This document shows positions 1 through 10,982 of a DNA stretch of 64,000 nucleotides, piece after piece (position 1 is the stretch's first letter; each line of letters opens with the position of its first letter). The notes under the pieces were generated by a model, which was not told the DNA's origin, did not search any database, and was given only the letters and a program-made list of their open reading frames with translations. Made by a program: the position numbers and the translations under genes. The DNA comes from Diplonema papillatum (taxonomy: Eukaryota; Euglenozoa; Diplonemea; Diplonemida; Diplonemidae): NCBI GenBank assembly GCA_030068145.1, contig JAPJBO010000604.1, positions 62,001-126,000 on the forward strand. Direction: 5' to 3'.

Positions 1-922
1 GACGTGACACTTCTCTCTGCAACCCTGGTGCTGCCACCTTCGCAGGGTATAAACTGACGCCCTGAGTGGGTAATGATGCGAGTGTGAACCTCAAAAAGGC
101 ATACATTACTACCGCTTGTTTCTTTCCGTTGTCTGGTCCTCAATTCGTTCACCAACACAATCTTCAACGAGTGACATGCAGTGATATGCTGCGGGACCCA
201 ACGTTCCGGCTCGCGAAATGTTCTCCCGGCATCTGAAAGGAAAGGGTTGAGGTGCATACTCCGACATGCATATCTGCTCGTCGATCAGGTGGTATGCTTC
301 TGGGCGGAGTTGTGTATCGACCTGTCTGGCTCGTCAGGGATGAAATAGAGGCGCGACGAGGAGCTGAGGTCGGTGACTGCGTGGTGTAGGGTCAGCTACA
401 GAAAAGCCCAGGGTCGACCTGCTTGCCACATCTTCACACAACAGGCAGAATGCAGCGAACAAAACGAAAAGACAATTCTCACGCCGTGTATTCAACGCTG
501 GAGGGCGCATCGAAAGCACACGGGAAAAAAAGGGATACCCCGCTTTTGGCGTAGGAAGTCGACGTTGTGGGCTTCAATGTGTTGTTCGCATGTTCCTGCC
601 ATATGTCAACTAACGGTGAGCTTGGGGGCCGCGGCTGACCCAGTGACACAGCCAGTGATACCGTCGACTGCTGCGAGTCTCGGCGAGAATGGCCATCATC
701 ATGGACCCCATTTGGTCGATCGAGCCCTGCGGATGTGTAGTGTTGTGTGGGGTGAGGGGTGGACATGAACACCTGTGCAGACTTTACGGTTCCCTACCTC
801 TCGCATCACTAAGCTCTATGAAAGGGTTCTCGGGCGCGAAGGGGCCTCAAACAGCGCACTGACAAAATCCGGCGAGACTCAGGACGAAGGTCACAGGAGC
901 TACAACTCACTACATAGTAAGC
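1..922. other. No supported gene
   Basis: I see no protein with recognisable composition or domains here. The short open frames on both strands overlap each other and look like chance. A TATA-like stretch (tataaac) lies near 49 but no gene follows it convincingly. Confidence 0.5.
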
Positions 923-1210
923 GCAGCTCAGTGAGTAGAAGTCGTGGTCTCCACGAAGCCTACGGCTGCAACACTAGGATGCAGCCCTGCTTAGGTGTGC
1001 ACTCAGCCATCAGGCCATTGGCTGCTAAGCACCGGTCGATTTGCCACTTTTGTGGCCCTCTATTCGCCGGGCGTGCTGTCAGCACTTGTTCCGCGTCGCA
1101 TCAAGTACATGATGCTGGCGGTTGGGGGATCGGCGACCGCGACTCAATTAAGGTGCGGTCAACAGTGTCGCCACGTGAAGGCCCCCATGACACCTAAGGC
1201 AGCTCAGTGA
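923..1210 (+). mobile_element. Short retroposon (SINE-like), copy 1, with target-site duplication
   Basis: The body at about 935-1198 matches a second copy at 5698-5953, from ccacgaagcct to the shared 3' end catgacacc. It is flanked by a perfect 12-bp direct repeat, gcagctcagtga, at 923-934 and 1199-1210, which I read as the target-site duplication. The 5' end is shorter than in copy 2 while the 3' end is the same, as expected of a LINE-mobilised, 5'-truncated element. No long ORF and no clear pol III A/B box is visible. It lies at the 3' end of the minus-strand EF-hand-like gene and supplies that gene's present stop codon. Confidence 0.75.
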
Positions 1211-2333
1211 AAGAAAAAGAAAGACCTTTCGAACCCCAGTTTGGGGATCCTTCGTCTGCCGGGCTGCACGGTCTCAGAGGAACGGGACTTTGGCGGGACA
1301 AAGAGTCCTCCAGAATCGCGAGCCGTTGTTGAAGCTTCGCAAAGTCACTGGAGCTTTCGCGCGGAAGGTGTTGTGGGGAAGGAGAGTCGCTGTTTGAGCT
1401 GGCCCGTCGGTGCTGCTGCGGTTGCTGGTGATGCACCTGGGGCGACCGCGGTTGCGATGAATGTGTGAGTTGCTCGCTTTTGTCGTGCGCGAGGATGCGT
1501 GGCGACGTTGTCAGCGGCTCGGCTTGGCAGCCGTTCATGATCCACGCGAACTCTTCGTAGTCGATGAAAATGTCTTGTGGACTCACTGCTTGCTCGGGAC
1601 ACACAGCGTTCAGGACGAGTTCTGTCACATGCGGCATGCTGATAGCTATCAGGCCACGGTGCAGTTCTTCGGCACTCATGACGCCGCCTCGCCTTCCGCC
1701 GCACATGTTAGTGAATGCGGCGCGAATGCTCCCGTGGAACTCGATCAGGGCTTCACGAACAGAGTCCCATCCTTCGGGCGGGTTCTCCAACCGATTGCTC
1801 CTGCATTGTTCCAAGTACATGAACTTCCGCACCTCTGTCACTGTGTCCACGCAGCCCAAGTCGTCAGCCAGGGCCAGCAGCAGCTCGCAGACGAAGTCCT
1901 TCGCCCTGCTGATCTTCATCAGTCGCAACATGCGTTGCACGGCGACGACAGGATCGACCTCTTCAGGTTCCGGGGGCGGTCCTGCGACCGACTTCAACGA
2001 ATGGGTTCTGCCATTGACGCTGTCGCCGTTTCGTAACGACCTGCGGGAGCCGAGCTGCGAGCCTAGCCTGCGCGGCGTCGGCTGTTGACGGCCGGGCGGA
2101 AGCCTGCCGCTGTTTGGGGAAAATGGGCCGTTCCAAAACCTCTTTTCACGCGTTCGGCGTGGGCTCTCGTTTTCGGCTCCGGATCCGGCGCTCTCAGGGT
2201 CGCGAAGGCTCATGCTCATTAGGCGTTCCATCGCGCTTTCAGTGCCGCCGTGCTGAAGCTTCTTCTGTGAGCGCATCGTCGACTCGATTTCCTGGGTCCG
2301 CGAGTGAGACCGCTTCGAGCTGCTGTCTGTCAT
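1194..2333 (-). CDS. EF-hand-like hypothetical protein, C-terminus altered by retroposon
   Basis: This 379-residue single-exon ORF starts at an ATG at 2333. The N-terminal 110 residues are Ser/Arg/Pro-rich and probably disordered. Residues of about 115-275 are globular and helical, and end in a two-helix segment (around AEELHRGLIAI and IDYEEFAWIMNG) that resembles a degenerate EF-hand pair without canonical Asp-rich loops. The C-terminal third is low-complexity Ser/Pro/Gln/His. The last codons (TEL then P and stop) cross the boundary of the inserted retroposon. Without the insert the frame would read on for about six more codons to a TAG near 900. I do not recognise a named family; a regulatory Ca2+-sensor-like role is only a guess. 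Confidence 0.55.
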   Translation of the reverse strand: MTDSSSKRSHSRTQEIESTMRSQKKLQHGGTESAMERLMSMSLRDPESAGSGAENESPRRTREKRFWNGPFSPNSGRLPPGRQQPTPRRLGSQLGSRRSLRNGDSVNGRTHSLKSVAGPPPEPEEVDPVVAVQRMLRLMKISRAKDFVCELLLALADDLGCVDTVTEVRKFMYLEQCRSNRLENPPEGWDSVREALIEFHGSIRAAFTNMCGGRRGGVMSAEELHRGLIAISMPHVTELVLNAVCPEQAVSPQDIFIDYEEFAWIMNGCQAEPLTTSPRILAHDKSEQLTHSSQPRSPQVHHQQPQQHRRASSNSDSPSPQHLPRESSSDFAKLQQRLAILEDSLSRQSPVPLRPCSPADEGSPNWGSKGLSFSFTELP

Positions 2334-3394
2334 GGCTTCGCGTGTACCGTCGCCACGTCACGCGTTCCTTCCTTCCCCCACCTTCGCCCCGCTCCGGATT
2401 CGCCCCCCGTCCTTCGCTATTTGCGGGTCGACGTTCTGCGCAAAACAAAAGGTCTCGTGTGCGGTGTTGGATTCTTCCGCATTGCACTGTTGAGTGCGGT
2501 GTGCCCTTGATTGTTTCTGGCGCAAGAGCACCGGGTCGGGAACTTACCGATATCGGAAGCAAATATTGCCAAATGCAATGCGGGGCAGTTTGTGGCGACG
2601 AAAATTGCGTTCTTGTGCGACGATTCGTCAACTGAAAATGGGAAGCAGGATTCGTTGGTGGAAAGGGCGACGGTGAGCATTGAAGGCAGTTGGTTGACCA
2701 GCTTTGCTAGTGAAAGCAGGTAGGGTGCAAACAGGGAGCGAAGCCTTCGCTTGCGGGAATACCTTGTGAAAGGAAGGAGCGCCGCTTGGCAGCGAGATCA
2801 CTTGAGCGACCCCTGCGTTCGGGTGGGGTCGCAGATTGCGCCACCGCCCTGTTTGCTGACACCGACAAAAACCTGCACACACGCCTGTTCGACTTGACAT
2901 TGCTTTTTGCTTGTACGCCAGTTCCGGGATAACCTTCTGCCTGAACGGCGCAAACCGTTGCAACTTTGGCCGTTTTGTCGTTCTGCTCGTAAACCCGCAG
3001 CCGGAAACGTTGAGTAGTTTCGTTGGCCACTATGAAGCGTAAAAAGAGCTCATCGCGCGGCAGTCGCAAAAAAAACACAATGACGTGTTGCACATCATTT
3101 TTGGTGTTCGCCAGGACAATGCAGGGCTAGAGCCGGTGGAGCGGGTTTGCGCAGCAGCAACAAGTGTGCACATTTCGTTATTTGATACCTACCCCCCGGG
3201 GAGGGGGGAGGTGGCGGCATCGGTAGAAGGGTATGTAACAGCATGGTTCCGGCTGGACGTGTTCCGGTGCCCGCAACGTGAAAAGGATGGTCTTGAGGGG
3301 CATTGGTACATGCACTTAGTATCGGCGTCTTCGGACTCTGTCACTGCCCCCGTCGGCCTCAAATGCTCGCCTGCCGCTACTATGCTACTTGTAG
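2334..3394. other. No supported gene
   Basis: This is the upstream flank of the EF-hand-like gene plus intergenic sequence. Only short overlapping frames without domain features are present. A G/C-rich run (ccccccggggagggggg-like) lies near 3190-3215. Confidence 0.5.
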
Positions 3395-5090
3395 ACTACA
3401 AGTTGTAGTATGTGTGTGGGCCTTTGAAGCGTGGATGATGCCTCTCGCGCTGCTCCCCTTGAGGTTCCTGGCTCATGCCAAAGCGCCGCCGCCCGGGTTA
3501 AGGGGTTGCGGCATCAGGCGTGGCCAGGGCCAGGGAGACTGTTCGGAGGGGTCACCACCCACCGTTCGCGGGCTTCGTTACTTCACTGCCCCCGGCTCTC
3601 CCCGGCCTTCGTCATCCCGGGGGAGGGTTCCACGGCCATCCCCCCCCGCGTGGGGAATGGACTGGTGCTGTGCCGCGGGTCCTTCCGTGCGTCCTCGCGA
3701 CGTCGCCGCTGTCGATGTCGCTGCCGCTGTTGCTGCCGCTGCAGCCGCTGTCGGGCGGTTGGTTGACGATCCCGGTCTGCACCCCGCCCGTTGCGCGTCG
3801 GCTTTCTTCTTCTCGGCGTTCGCTAGGACGTCCCAAAGGTGGCGGCTGCCGCCGCCGCGTGCGCGACGGTGCGTCGCCCGGTCGTGTCTTGCCCGTGCCT
3901 TCCACTTCTCGCCGCTGTGTTGCCACCCCCGTGGGTAATGGGCCTGGGGTCGGAAGCTGCCGGTCAGGACACCCGCCTTCTCCCAGTGGCCGCCCTGGTC
4001 GCCCCGTCCTTTGTTCGCCATCTTTTTGGGCACGTGCCGTACGGCGGCGACTTCGAACGCCCGCATCACCGCTTCGAAGGCCTCCCGGTTGTTGATCTGC
4101 GGCCGTTTGTTGAGGCCCTGGAGGATGGGTCCCCCGAGGCTGGTGAGGTGGTTGACGCGCATCTCGAGGGCCGGGTGGACGGCTTTCACGCGCGCAATCT
4201 TGCCCAACCTGCTCAGCGCGGTCCTCATCGCCCACCCTTTCGCGGTCGCCGAGTCGCTGTAGGCCTGTGCCGCCTGTCGCTGTGCGGTGTCCATGGCGCG
4301 GTTCGACAGTTCGTCCGCATCCTTGTTGAGCTCGCGAGGAATGTGCACCGGCTCGATCGTCGTCCGTCGGTCGTGCAGCTTCGCCAACAGGTTCTGCGCC
4401 TGGTCGTAGTATCGCCGGAGTGTTTCGTTGCACCTCTTCGTGCCCTTTATCTGACCAATGACCAGTTCGCTGTCGCCCTTGACGACGATGGTGCGGGGTG
4501 TCGGCGGCACGGGGTCCCGCAGCAACCTCGCCAACACGCTGACGAACCCGACGTATTCCGCCACGTTGTTCGTCGCTCTCCCGGCGATGGGCTTCTCAAC
4601 TTCCCACTGCTTGACGCCTTTGTCGTAGAAGACCGCCCCGGCTCACGCGACCGCGCCGTTGGTCCCGTTCCCCCGACTGCCGCCGTCGAAGAACGCCGCC
4701 GTCTCCTCTCCCGGCAGCGTGTCCGCCACGGTCCAGCGCTCCTTCGGCTGCCGCTGCGCGATGTTCTCCTGCCTCCGCTGTGTGCCGGCCGGCGCGAGGG
4801 TCAGGCCGCTGTGCAGCTCAAAATCGACAGCGAGCTCGAAATACGAGATGGAGGCCTCCTTGCCGGAGACTACAAGTTGTAGTATGTGTGGGCCTTTGAA
4901 GCGTTGATGATGCCTCTCGCGCTGCTCCCCTTGAGGTTCCTGGCTCATGCCAAAGCGCCGCCGCCCGGGTTAAGGGGTTGCGGCATCAGGCGTGGGCCAG
5001 GGCCAGGGAGGCTGTTCGGAGGGGTCACCACCCACCGTTCACGGGCTTCGTTACTTCACTGCTCCCGGCTCTCAGACTACAAGTTGTAGT
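3395..5090. repeat. 207-bp repeat units bounded by a palindrome, split by a LINE piece
   Basis: The near-perfect palindrome actacaagttgtagt (7-bp arms around one base) occurs at 3395-3409, 4869-4883 and 5076-5090. The last two bound a 207-bp unit, 4869-5075. The first starts a copy of the same unit, 3395-3600, with only a few differences. Between the units lies a minus-strand LINE fragment at about 3601-4868. The simplest reading is a tandem pair of units into whose junction a 5'-truncated LINE inserted. The unit carries no coding signal. Confidence 0.8.
3601..4868 (-). mobile_element. 5'-truncated LINE 3' end with RNase H domain
   Basis: On the minus strand one frame runs from about 4868 to 3578, interrupted by a TGA at 4643-4645. 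It starts in a segment (ELAVDFELHSGL) matching the post-RT region of the LINE copies at 9-16 kb (AIDFELFSGL). It continues into a type I RNase H domain: FFDGGSRGNG with the first Asp, AEYVGF with the Glu, KGDSELVIGQ with the third Asp, and NKDADELSNRA with the last. A basic Arg/Gly/Ala-rich tail follows. The TGA replaces what is probably a Trp codon between RNase H strands 1 and 2. The fragment lacks the RT and endonuclease, so it is dead. Its C-terminal module differs from the Cys/His-rich tail of the other LINEs here. Confidence 0.8.
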
Positions 5091-5502
5091 ATACACCCCC
5101 CGCAAACCCGCTCGGGCGGGGAAAAAAAAAACGAATTCGGCAGTTCAATTAACTGACCGGTGGGCAGGTTTTCTGGAGTAGATCAACAGAGGGTCCAAGA
5201 AGTACACTGTGGACCCAACCTTTTTCGAATGTGGCTTTGAGCTCCCAACGAGAGTGCGACAGGGCTTTTTGCAGGACCCGACTTCGCCCACAAGCCACAA
5301 GGGAGAGGGTGTCGACACTCAAAAGGTTCGGTCGTTGAAGTGAAAGGCAGCGCGTCCTTCACCCGCAGTTGTACACGTGCAGACTGGGATCAGGTAGGGC
5401 TTTCCTAACACTACACTCACGAGAGAGAAGTGTGGCGTCTCAGGCACCATCCCGACTTTTCGCTGTATAAAAATGGGAGGCCCGGAACACGTTCATAGAG
5501 TT
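5091..5502. other. No supported gene; TATA-like box
   Basis: No ORF with protein-like composition is present. A canonical-looking TATA box (gtataaaaat) lies at about 5465-5474 on the plus strand, some 40 bp before the retroposon target duplication. Nothing downstream proves that it is used. Confidence 0.4.
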
Positions 5503-5972
5503 TCCCAAGGTTGGGTTGTAGTAGTAGTAGTAGCAGTAGTATGTGTCGTCTGCCGAAGCAGCCGGAGACAGCAGGCGCAGGGGGCAGGTCTTGCTTTACT
5601 TTTCACTTCTTCATGGAGACTCGCCCCCGGCATCCCGACTGTTCAATCACTGTCAAGAAAGTTTGCGCCTAATTGTGATGAGGTGGTTGACCAGGCCCCC
5701 ACGAAGCCTTGGTTACAACACGAGGATGCAGCCCTGCTTAGGTGTGCACTCAGCCATCAGGCCATTGGCTGCTAAGCACCCCCCCGACCGGTCGAATAGC
5801 CACTTTTGTGGCCCTCTATTCGCCGAGCGGTGCTGTCAGCACTTGTTCCGCGTCGCATCAAGTACATGATGCTGGCGGTTGGGGGGTCGGCGACCGCGGC
5901 TCAATTAAGGTGCGGTCAGCAGTGTCGCCACGTGAAGGCCCCCCCATGACACCTCCCAAGGTTGGGTTGTAG
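5503..5972 (+). mobile_element. Short retroposon (SINE-like), copy 2, with 19-bp target-site duplication
   Basis: The 19-bp direct repeat tcccaaggttgggttgtag occurs at 5503-5521 and 5954-5972. The element between (5522-5953) starts with a short (tag)n run and a module (gccggagacagcaggcgcag) also found at 28178. It ends in the same roughly 250-bp body and 3' terminus (catgacacc) as copy 1. The length is about 432 bp and no coding capacity is seen. The perfect target duplication suggests a fairly recent insertion. Confidence 0.8.
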
Positions 5973-6443
5973 CTGAAAGTAAAAATGAAGCCCATGCCAC
6001 CAGGACCGCCACCAAAAACAAAAAAAGCTCGGCAGACGTGCACGTGTGCTGCATCATTCTGCCATGGTCAGGCGGCAGTCAGCAAACCAAACGCCGGCAG
6101 GCTGACTCTTCGAAAAAAAAATCGTGTTGAAGTCTGTCGGCCGCAGACAAATGATGTCGGCTGTTTTGAGTGGCATGGACTCAAGAGGACGGATCGTGTG
6201 CCACGTCGCCAACAGACGAATAACACGACATGTACTGCGCTCACTTACCGGAGTTGGCGGAGCAAATAATAAGAGCAATTCCCCTTCGGCAAGAGTCAGC
6301 ACCCCGTGTTCGCCTGTGCTCCTGACAGCAGTCAGACGACTAAGCTAGACTGAAGGCAGAATAAACAGTCGGTGTAGCTGCCAGTATCATGCACCGCCGA
6401 CAGGCGCTCTACTTTGAATCACACGTTTCTCGCCGAGAAGTAC
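5973..6443. other. No supported gene
   Basis: Intergenic sequence with A-rich stretches (around 6013 and 6110). No domain-bearing ORF was seen. Confidence 0.4.
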
Positions 6444-6572
6444 TCGCTCACCTCAGACAGGTCAAGTAGCGAAGACAGCACAGGATTCGCTCACCTCGCA
6501 CAGGTCAAGTGGCGAAGACAGCACAGTATTCGCTCACCTCACACAGGTCAAGGGACGAAGACAGCACATTTC
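6444..6572. repeat. 43-bp minisatellite, three copies
   Basis: The unit tcgctcacctc...caggtcaag...gacgaagacagcaca starts at 6444, 6487 and 6530, a period of 43 bp with a few mismatches. It lies just downstream of the stop codon of the minus-strand gene that ends at 6606. Confidence 0.8.
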
Positions 6573-6605
6573 GTTGCACTTCCGCAAGGAGCCGCCACCA
6601 GACGT

Positions 6606-8467
6606 TCACAGTGTCACCATGACACATCCATCGCCGCAAGCATCCAGCTGGATACCCAATGCGCGAGCATCGTCGCGCATAAGAATTCTTCTTAGCGTTT
6701 TCCAGTTTGGAGACATCATCTTCCACAAGTCGCTCGACGCCTGCGGATGCTGAAACAGCCGGTCCATGACCTCAGACACCGGTAGGTTGTTGTGATTCGA
6801 AAGCAGCTGCTCCATGCAGTTGGAGACTGTTTTCTTCTCCGAAGAAAAATTCGTGCAGTCTTCTTTGTCGTGCTCCGCGAGCGAGACCCAGTTCTCCTGG
6901 CCCTTCGATGTCATGTACAGCAACCCTTGGTCATGCAACTTCTTCAGGAACTCTGTCCACTTCACGTCTCGGAGCCCGGCGATGATGAGCTCGTTGCTGG
7001 ATGTTTCCTTGATGTCGCTGCGAAGCCGAGTAGCTTTTATGGGTCCCGACCTGTATGAAGATTCTTGTGCTCGATAGCAACAATTCTACAAGATAAGGGT
7101 TGTACAAATCAAACTCCTGGCGCCAGTCTATGCCTGCCGAATGCCGGCTCTGCTAAACGAACACTACACCGAAGGGACCGCAGCCTTTTCCATGTTGTGT
7201 TGGTAGAAGATGAGCATACCCAGTGACACATCGGAGCTCCAGGAGCTTTAAAATGGCTGTCTTCAACTTCTCAGTTTCAGGACACGGTTTTACATCAACC
7301 TCGGGCAGCGATGCTATAGAGACAGGGGGAAGCGGACCGGTTGAAGGAGCGGAGTTGGAACCTGTGCTAATGTCTCCTGGCAAGAATTCAGGCTTCCACT
7401 TTCGGAGTCTAACACTGAAGCGAACCTGCGGTGTTGTTGCCAGAGCAGTGCAGAAGGATCATCAGGGTAGAAAGGATGCTAGCGACTGAGTAAGGCGTAC
7501 ACTGATACAGCGAAATAACAGGAATGGAAACAACTCGACGGTGGGAACATCTCAGAATGTGATGGAAACACCTCCTCGACCGTGTCAAACCCTTTTTCTT
7601 GAACGCTTACGCCCGCCACTAAACCCAGATTCACCTGGGTTTCGTGTGGGCTACAGCACATTTACCTCCTTTGATCTTGGAATATTGTTGCGATAGTGGG
7701 GAGTCACGAGTCACATGCATGCCGATGAGCACCACACTATGCCTGCCTTTCGCTACGCGACACCGGATGGGTCTACAGCACATTTACCTCATTTGATCTT
7801 TCGCAACTGGCAGTCTCCTCCAGCATTTCCTACAAAGCGGGTGCTTACACAAAAAAACTCTAAACGCCAGACATACCTTTGAAGGGATGAACAGGATCTT
7901 TTCGTTGAAAATTGGACCCGGTACCAAGCCGCTGTTCAAAGTGCAGAGGAAGAAGGACCGAACGGTGCGCTCGTCCTGCGAGGTGAAATCGGCTCGGATG
8001 TCGAAGTGAACCTGTGAAAGGAGTGGGTCGCTCGAGAGGTCAAACGGGATGATGCAGGTGGCGTGAATGGCAAAGTGCGGTCTGCCAGGGAACATGCTCA
8101 TTGCCCGTGTGATGCTGACATCTTCGGTGAGCTCTGTCGTGGTCGAGGTGCCTTCGAGATGCACACGGACGCTGGTTTCGTTGAATGCGATGTTGATGAA
8201 CGGCGTATTGCGGCGCCAGTCCAGGTCTGGGAGGCTGTCGTTGCTCTTCGCGGTGCTCTCTGTGTCGCTGTCGTTTTCGCAGTTCTCCCAAGGCCGTACA
8301 CTCTCTCCGCCGATCAAGTCGTGGATGATGTTCGGCAGGGAAATCGGCATCTCAGCTGTCTGCGCGTGGTTGCCTCCCCTGACAGGCATAGCGCCCAAGT
8401 CATCGTTGAACATCAGCGTCTTCGCCTTCCTCGTCTCTCGGTCCAGCCCATCAAGCGACTCAGACAT
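6606..8467 (-). CDS. Three-exon unknown protein with winged-helix-like C-terminus
   Basis: I infer exons 8467-7877, 7425-7220 and 7050-6606, joined in frame (phases 0 and 2), giving 413 residues. Donors are GTATGT and GTATGC; acceptors are CGCAG|G and ACAG|G. The ATG at 8467 opens MSESLDGLDRET. Residues of about 75-215 form a beta-rich block rich in hydrophobic/charged alternation. A short Ser/Pro linker follows. The C-terminal 150 residues are helical and end in PNWKTLRRIL and a Gly-Val strand, as in a winged-helix fold. That end resembles the protein encoded at 30832-31731 (PNWKVLKEIL). I do not recognise the family. A LOTUS/winged-helix nucleic-acid-binding role is possible but unproven. 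Confidence 0.65.
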
Positions 8468-9070
8468 CTTGCCTCACTCTGGGCCCTCGTGTCGCGGCAC
8501 ACGACGTGCGCAGCAATCCTTTTTCCCCTTCTCCTCTTATTTTATTCTGCTCCTGCGTTTCCCACCTTTTCAGTATTTAGTGGCTGGGGGCCGCCCACGG
8601 GTATAAATAGTACGAATCGTGTCCGTCTTAGCAAATCGAGACTGAGGGCAGCCAGAGTCAGCCAGAGTCAGCCAGAGTCAGCCAGAGTCCTCGAGTGGAT
8701 TTTAGAGTTATAGTTCGCTTGAGAATCCGGGATTTAAGAGTCTCCGGGTGACCTTCGTCGAATGGGTTCTTTTAAAGCTAATATGTACTGGGTGGGTTTG
8801 GGGGGGGGCATGCATGGCTTCTTTCGTGTACACTTTACTTGCTTGCGTTGGCAAGTCAGGTTCGAAACAAATTGTGATCGACACCAAGATCTCACCAGGT
8901 TTGGTGAGTGTTTGGGCTCCCCACGTCTTTTGTGTGTGCATGTGTATGGCGGGGTGTGATGTTTTCTTTGTTTGGTATCGTGTCTTGCTTGCTGGGAAGA
9001 AAGTTGAAATATGGCTAAAGATAAAGTGGTGTCACCTGAGGGGGTAATATCAGGGCCGCCCACGTGATAA
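8468..9070. other. Intergenic; TATA-like box and 10-bp tandem repeat
   Basis: This holds the 5' flank of the three-exon gene, with an A/T-rich aataaaataa-like stretch some 70 bp before its ATG on the minus strand. A plus-strand tataaata lies at about 8601. Four perfect copies of gccagagtca lie at 8651-8690. No gene is seen. Confidence 0.5.
8651..8690. repeat. 10-bp tandem repeat, four copies
   Basis: The unit gccagagtca is repeated four times without mismatch. Confidence 0.9.
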
Positions 9071-10979
9071 GCCGTTAAGCATTGAGTTCTTTTAAGTACA
9101 TGAACCACATGGATTAGCATGCACTGTGTCGCCGCTTAAGGTTACTTTATGACGTCGTCACCTGTCATTGCGTCGTCAAGGTCGAGTACTTGTGGCGCCA
9201 GGGGCGCTGGGCTTTCTTGCGGTTCTGGAGATTGCGTGGAGGGGCACAGGTGCGGACAATCTTGCACGTTTTTCACTCTCGAGGGCACTGGAGTGCTTGG
9301 GGACGTCGAACGTTTCTGGTAGCTGTTTGCTTTAAGGGCCATCCTCTTCCTTCGTTGCACCCCTGACTCGGGTGTGGTCGCCTTCGCCTTCTTCCGCTTG
9401 CGGCCGGCGATCGGGCTCTCCTTCGGGGTGCCGAGCACCCTCTTTTTCAACGCTGGTCGTTCGCCGGTGCCTGGCGTTGGTGGCGGCCTCTTGGCTGCCC
9501 GTCCGGTCGTCGCCGTCTTCTGCTTCGCTACGGCGGGCGGCGCCTGCGCCGCGCGCTTTCCCGCCGGCGTTTCACGTTGTACGCCCCCCTGGGTGGGTGA
9601 GAGGGGTCTCTTCTTTTTGCTGTGTCCGGGGGTTGCCGGGGCGTTAGGTTCGTTTGGTTGGTGGTGGCCGCGGCGGCAGCACGCTGCCGGTCTCCTCTGC
9701 GTCAACGTAGGGAGCCTCCTGCATTCTTGGCAGGTTCCTCTGCCATGCGTGCGGCAGGCATGATGCCCGCTGCGGCAGCACGCCGCCGCCGTCTTGCACT
9801 CGCCGCACTTCGTCGTGCTGTGCTCCACGCACACGGCGATCGGCTGCCCATCGTCAGCGTGGTGATGGTGCCGACAGCACATCTCTACCGTGGGTACGTC
9901 CCTTCGGACGAGTGCTCGGCACGCCTCACACTTCCCCTTGTGGTGGGTCGCGCAGGTGACGAGTGCTTTCTCTACTCCGACACCCGGCATATGCACGGGG
10001 TCGGGGTGCAGCTGTGGTGGGACAGGCAGGGCCCACCTCGCCGCTCTCTCGGCCGTCCAGTCCGGGTACGTCGGGCACTGCGTCCCTATATCGCTTCCCT
10101 TCACCTGCTCTTCGAGGATCGTCCCCGTGTGTGCCTCGCGAAAGCGGGGCCTGGGCCGCACCCCCGATATCCCCGTGATGCCCATGAACGACAGCGACGT
10201 CGTCGGGCATACTCTCTCGCCTCTCTCGCAACTCCCCAGCCCTTGCTGTGTCGCCAGCTTGTCCAAAGCGCTGATCATGCAGCGCAGGACGTTTCCTCGC
10301 TCCCTCACCCCCTTCGGTGTATTCTCGTGCAGCGGTATGCTGAGGCCTGAAAAGAGTTCAAAGTCGATGGCAAGCTCTAGCATTGACGCCTGCCCGTTCT
10401 CGGTCCACTCCATGTCTGATAGCCACGCCACCAACGCATAAAACGTCGGTAGTCCCCAGGCCTTGTTCCGCTCCCACGCCCATGCCGGGGCAATCCGCGC
10501 AAAGGGGTGGTCGAGCTTCTTGGCAGGCATCGCATCCGCTCTCGACCAGGGGGTCGTGGGGTTCCTGGCTACCCAGCCTCGTGCTTCGAGCCCTGCCCGT
10601 TCCGCTAGGATTTCAGCCATCATCTCCTGGAGCCGCCTTGAAAAGGGGGCATTCTCGGGTACTACCACTCCGTGTTCCAGCGTGCATCTGGGCCAGTCGG
10701 CGCGGTTGGCCGCCATCAGCCCGGCATGTGCCTCTCGTCGCCGTATGTGCGAGTACGCTCCGCAGTCTCAAAATACGTGTTTCTCGTCCTCGGTATCGCC
10801 GCTTCCACAGTGCTTGCAGCTGGGCGCCTGCGGCTCAGCTCCGGCCTGCCTCATCCGCGACGTGAACTCAGCCGTGTTCACTCCTCCCGCCAACGCTACA
10901 CGTATAAGCCTCGCGGTGTGCGCGGGACATTCTCGCATCTTCCAGAAAGAGTTCGTCCGCTCCAGGTCAGCCCTCTGCA
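9071..10979 (-). mobile_element. LINE copy A, 5'-truncated, Cys/His-rich C-terminal module
   Basis: On the minus strand it starts in the post-RT region and runs in one frame to a stop at 9142-9144. It carries a CCHC-type motif (CKHCGSGDTEDEKH) and the conserved IAPAWAW and AIDFELFSGL blocks. An array of Cys/His clusters follows (CATHHKGKCEAC, CCRHHHHADDGQP, CCRSGHHACRTHGRGTCQEC, CCRRGHH), then a basic tail ending DLDDAMTGDDVIK. One in-frame TGA at 10768-10770 replaces the Trp seen in copy B. The 3' UTR of about 70 bp ends ctcaatgcttaacggc at 9071. The 5' end abuts the 3' end of copy B. It has no RT or endonuclease, so it is dead. Confidence 0.88.
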
Positions 10980-10982
10980 CCG

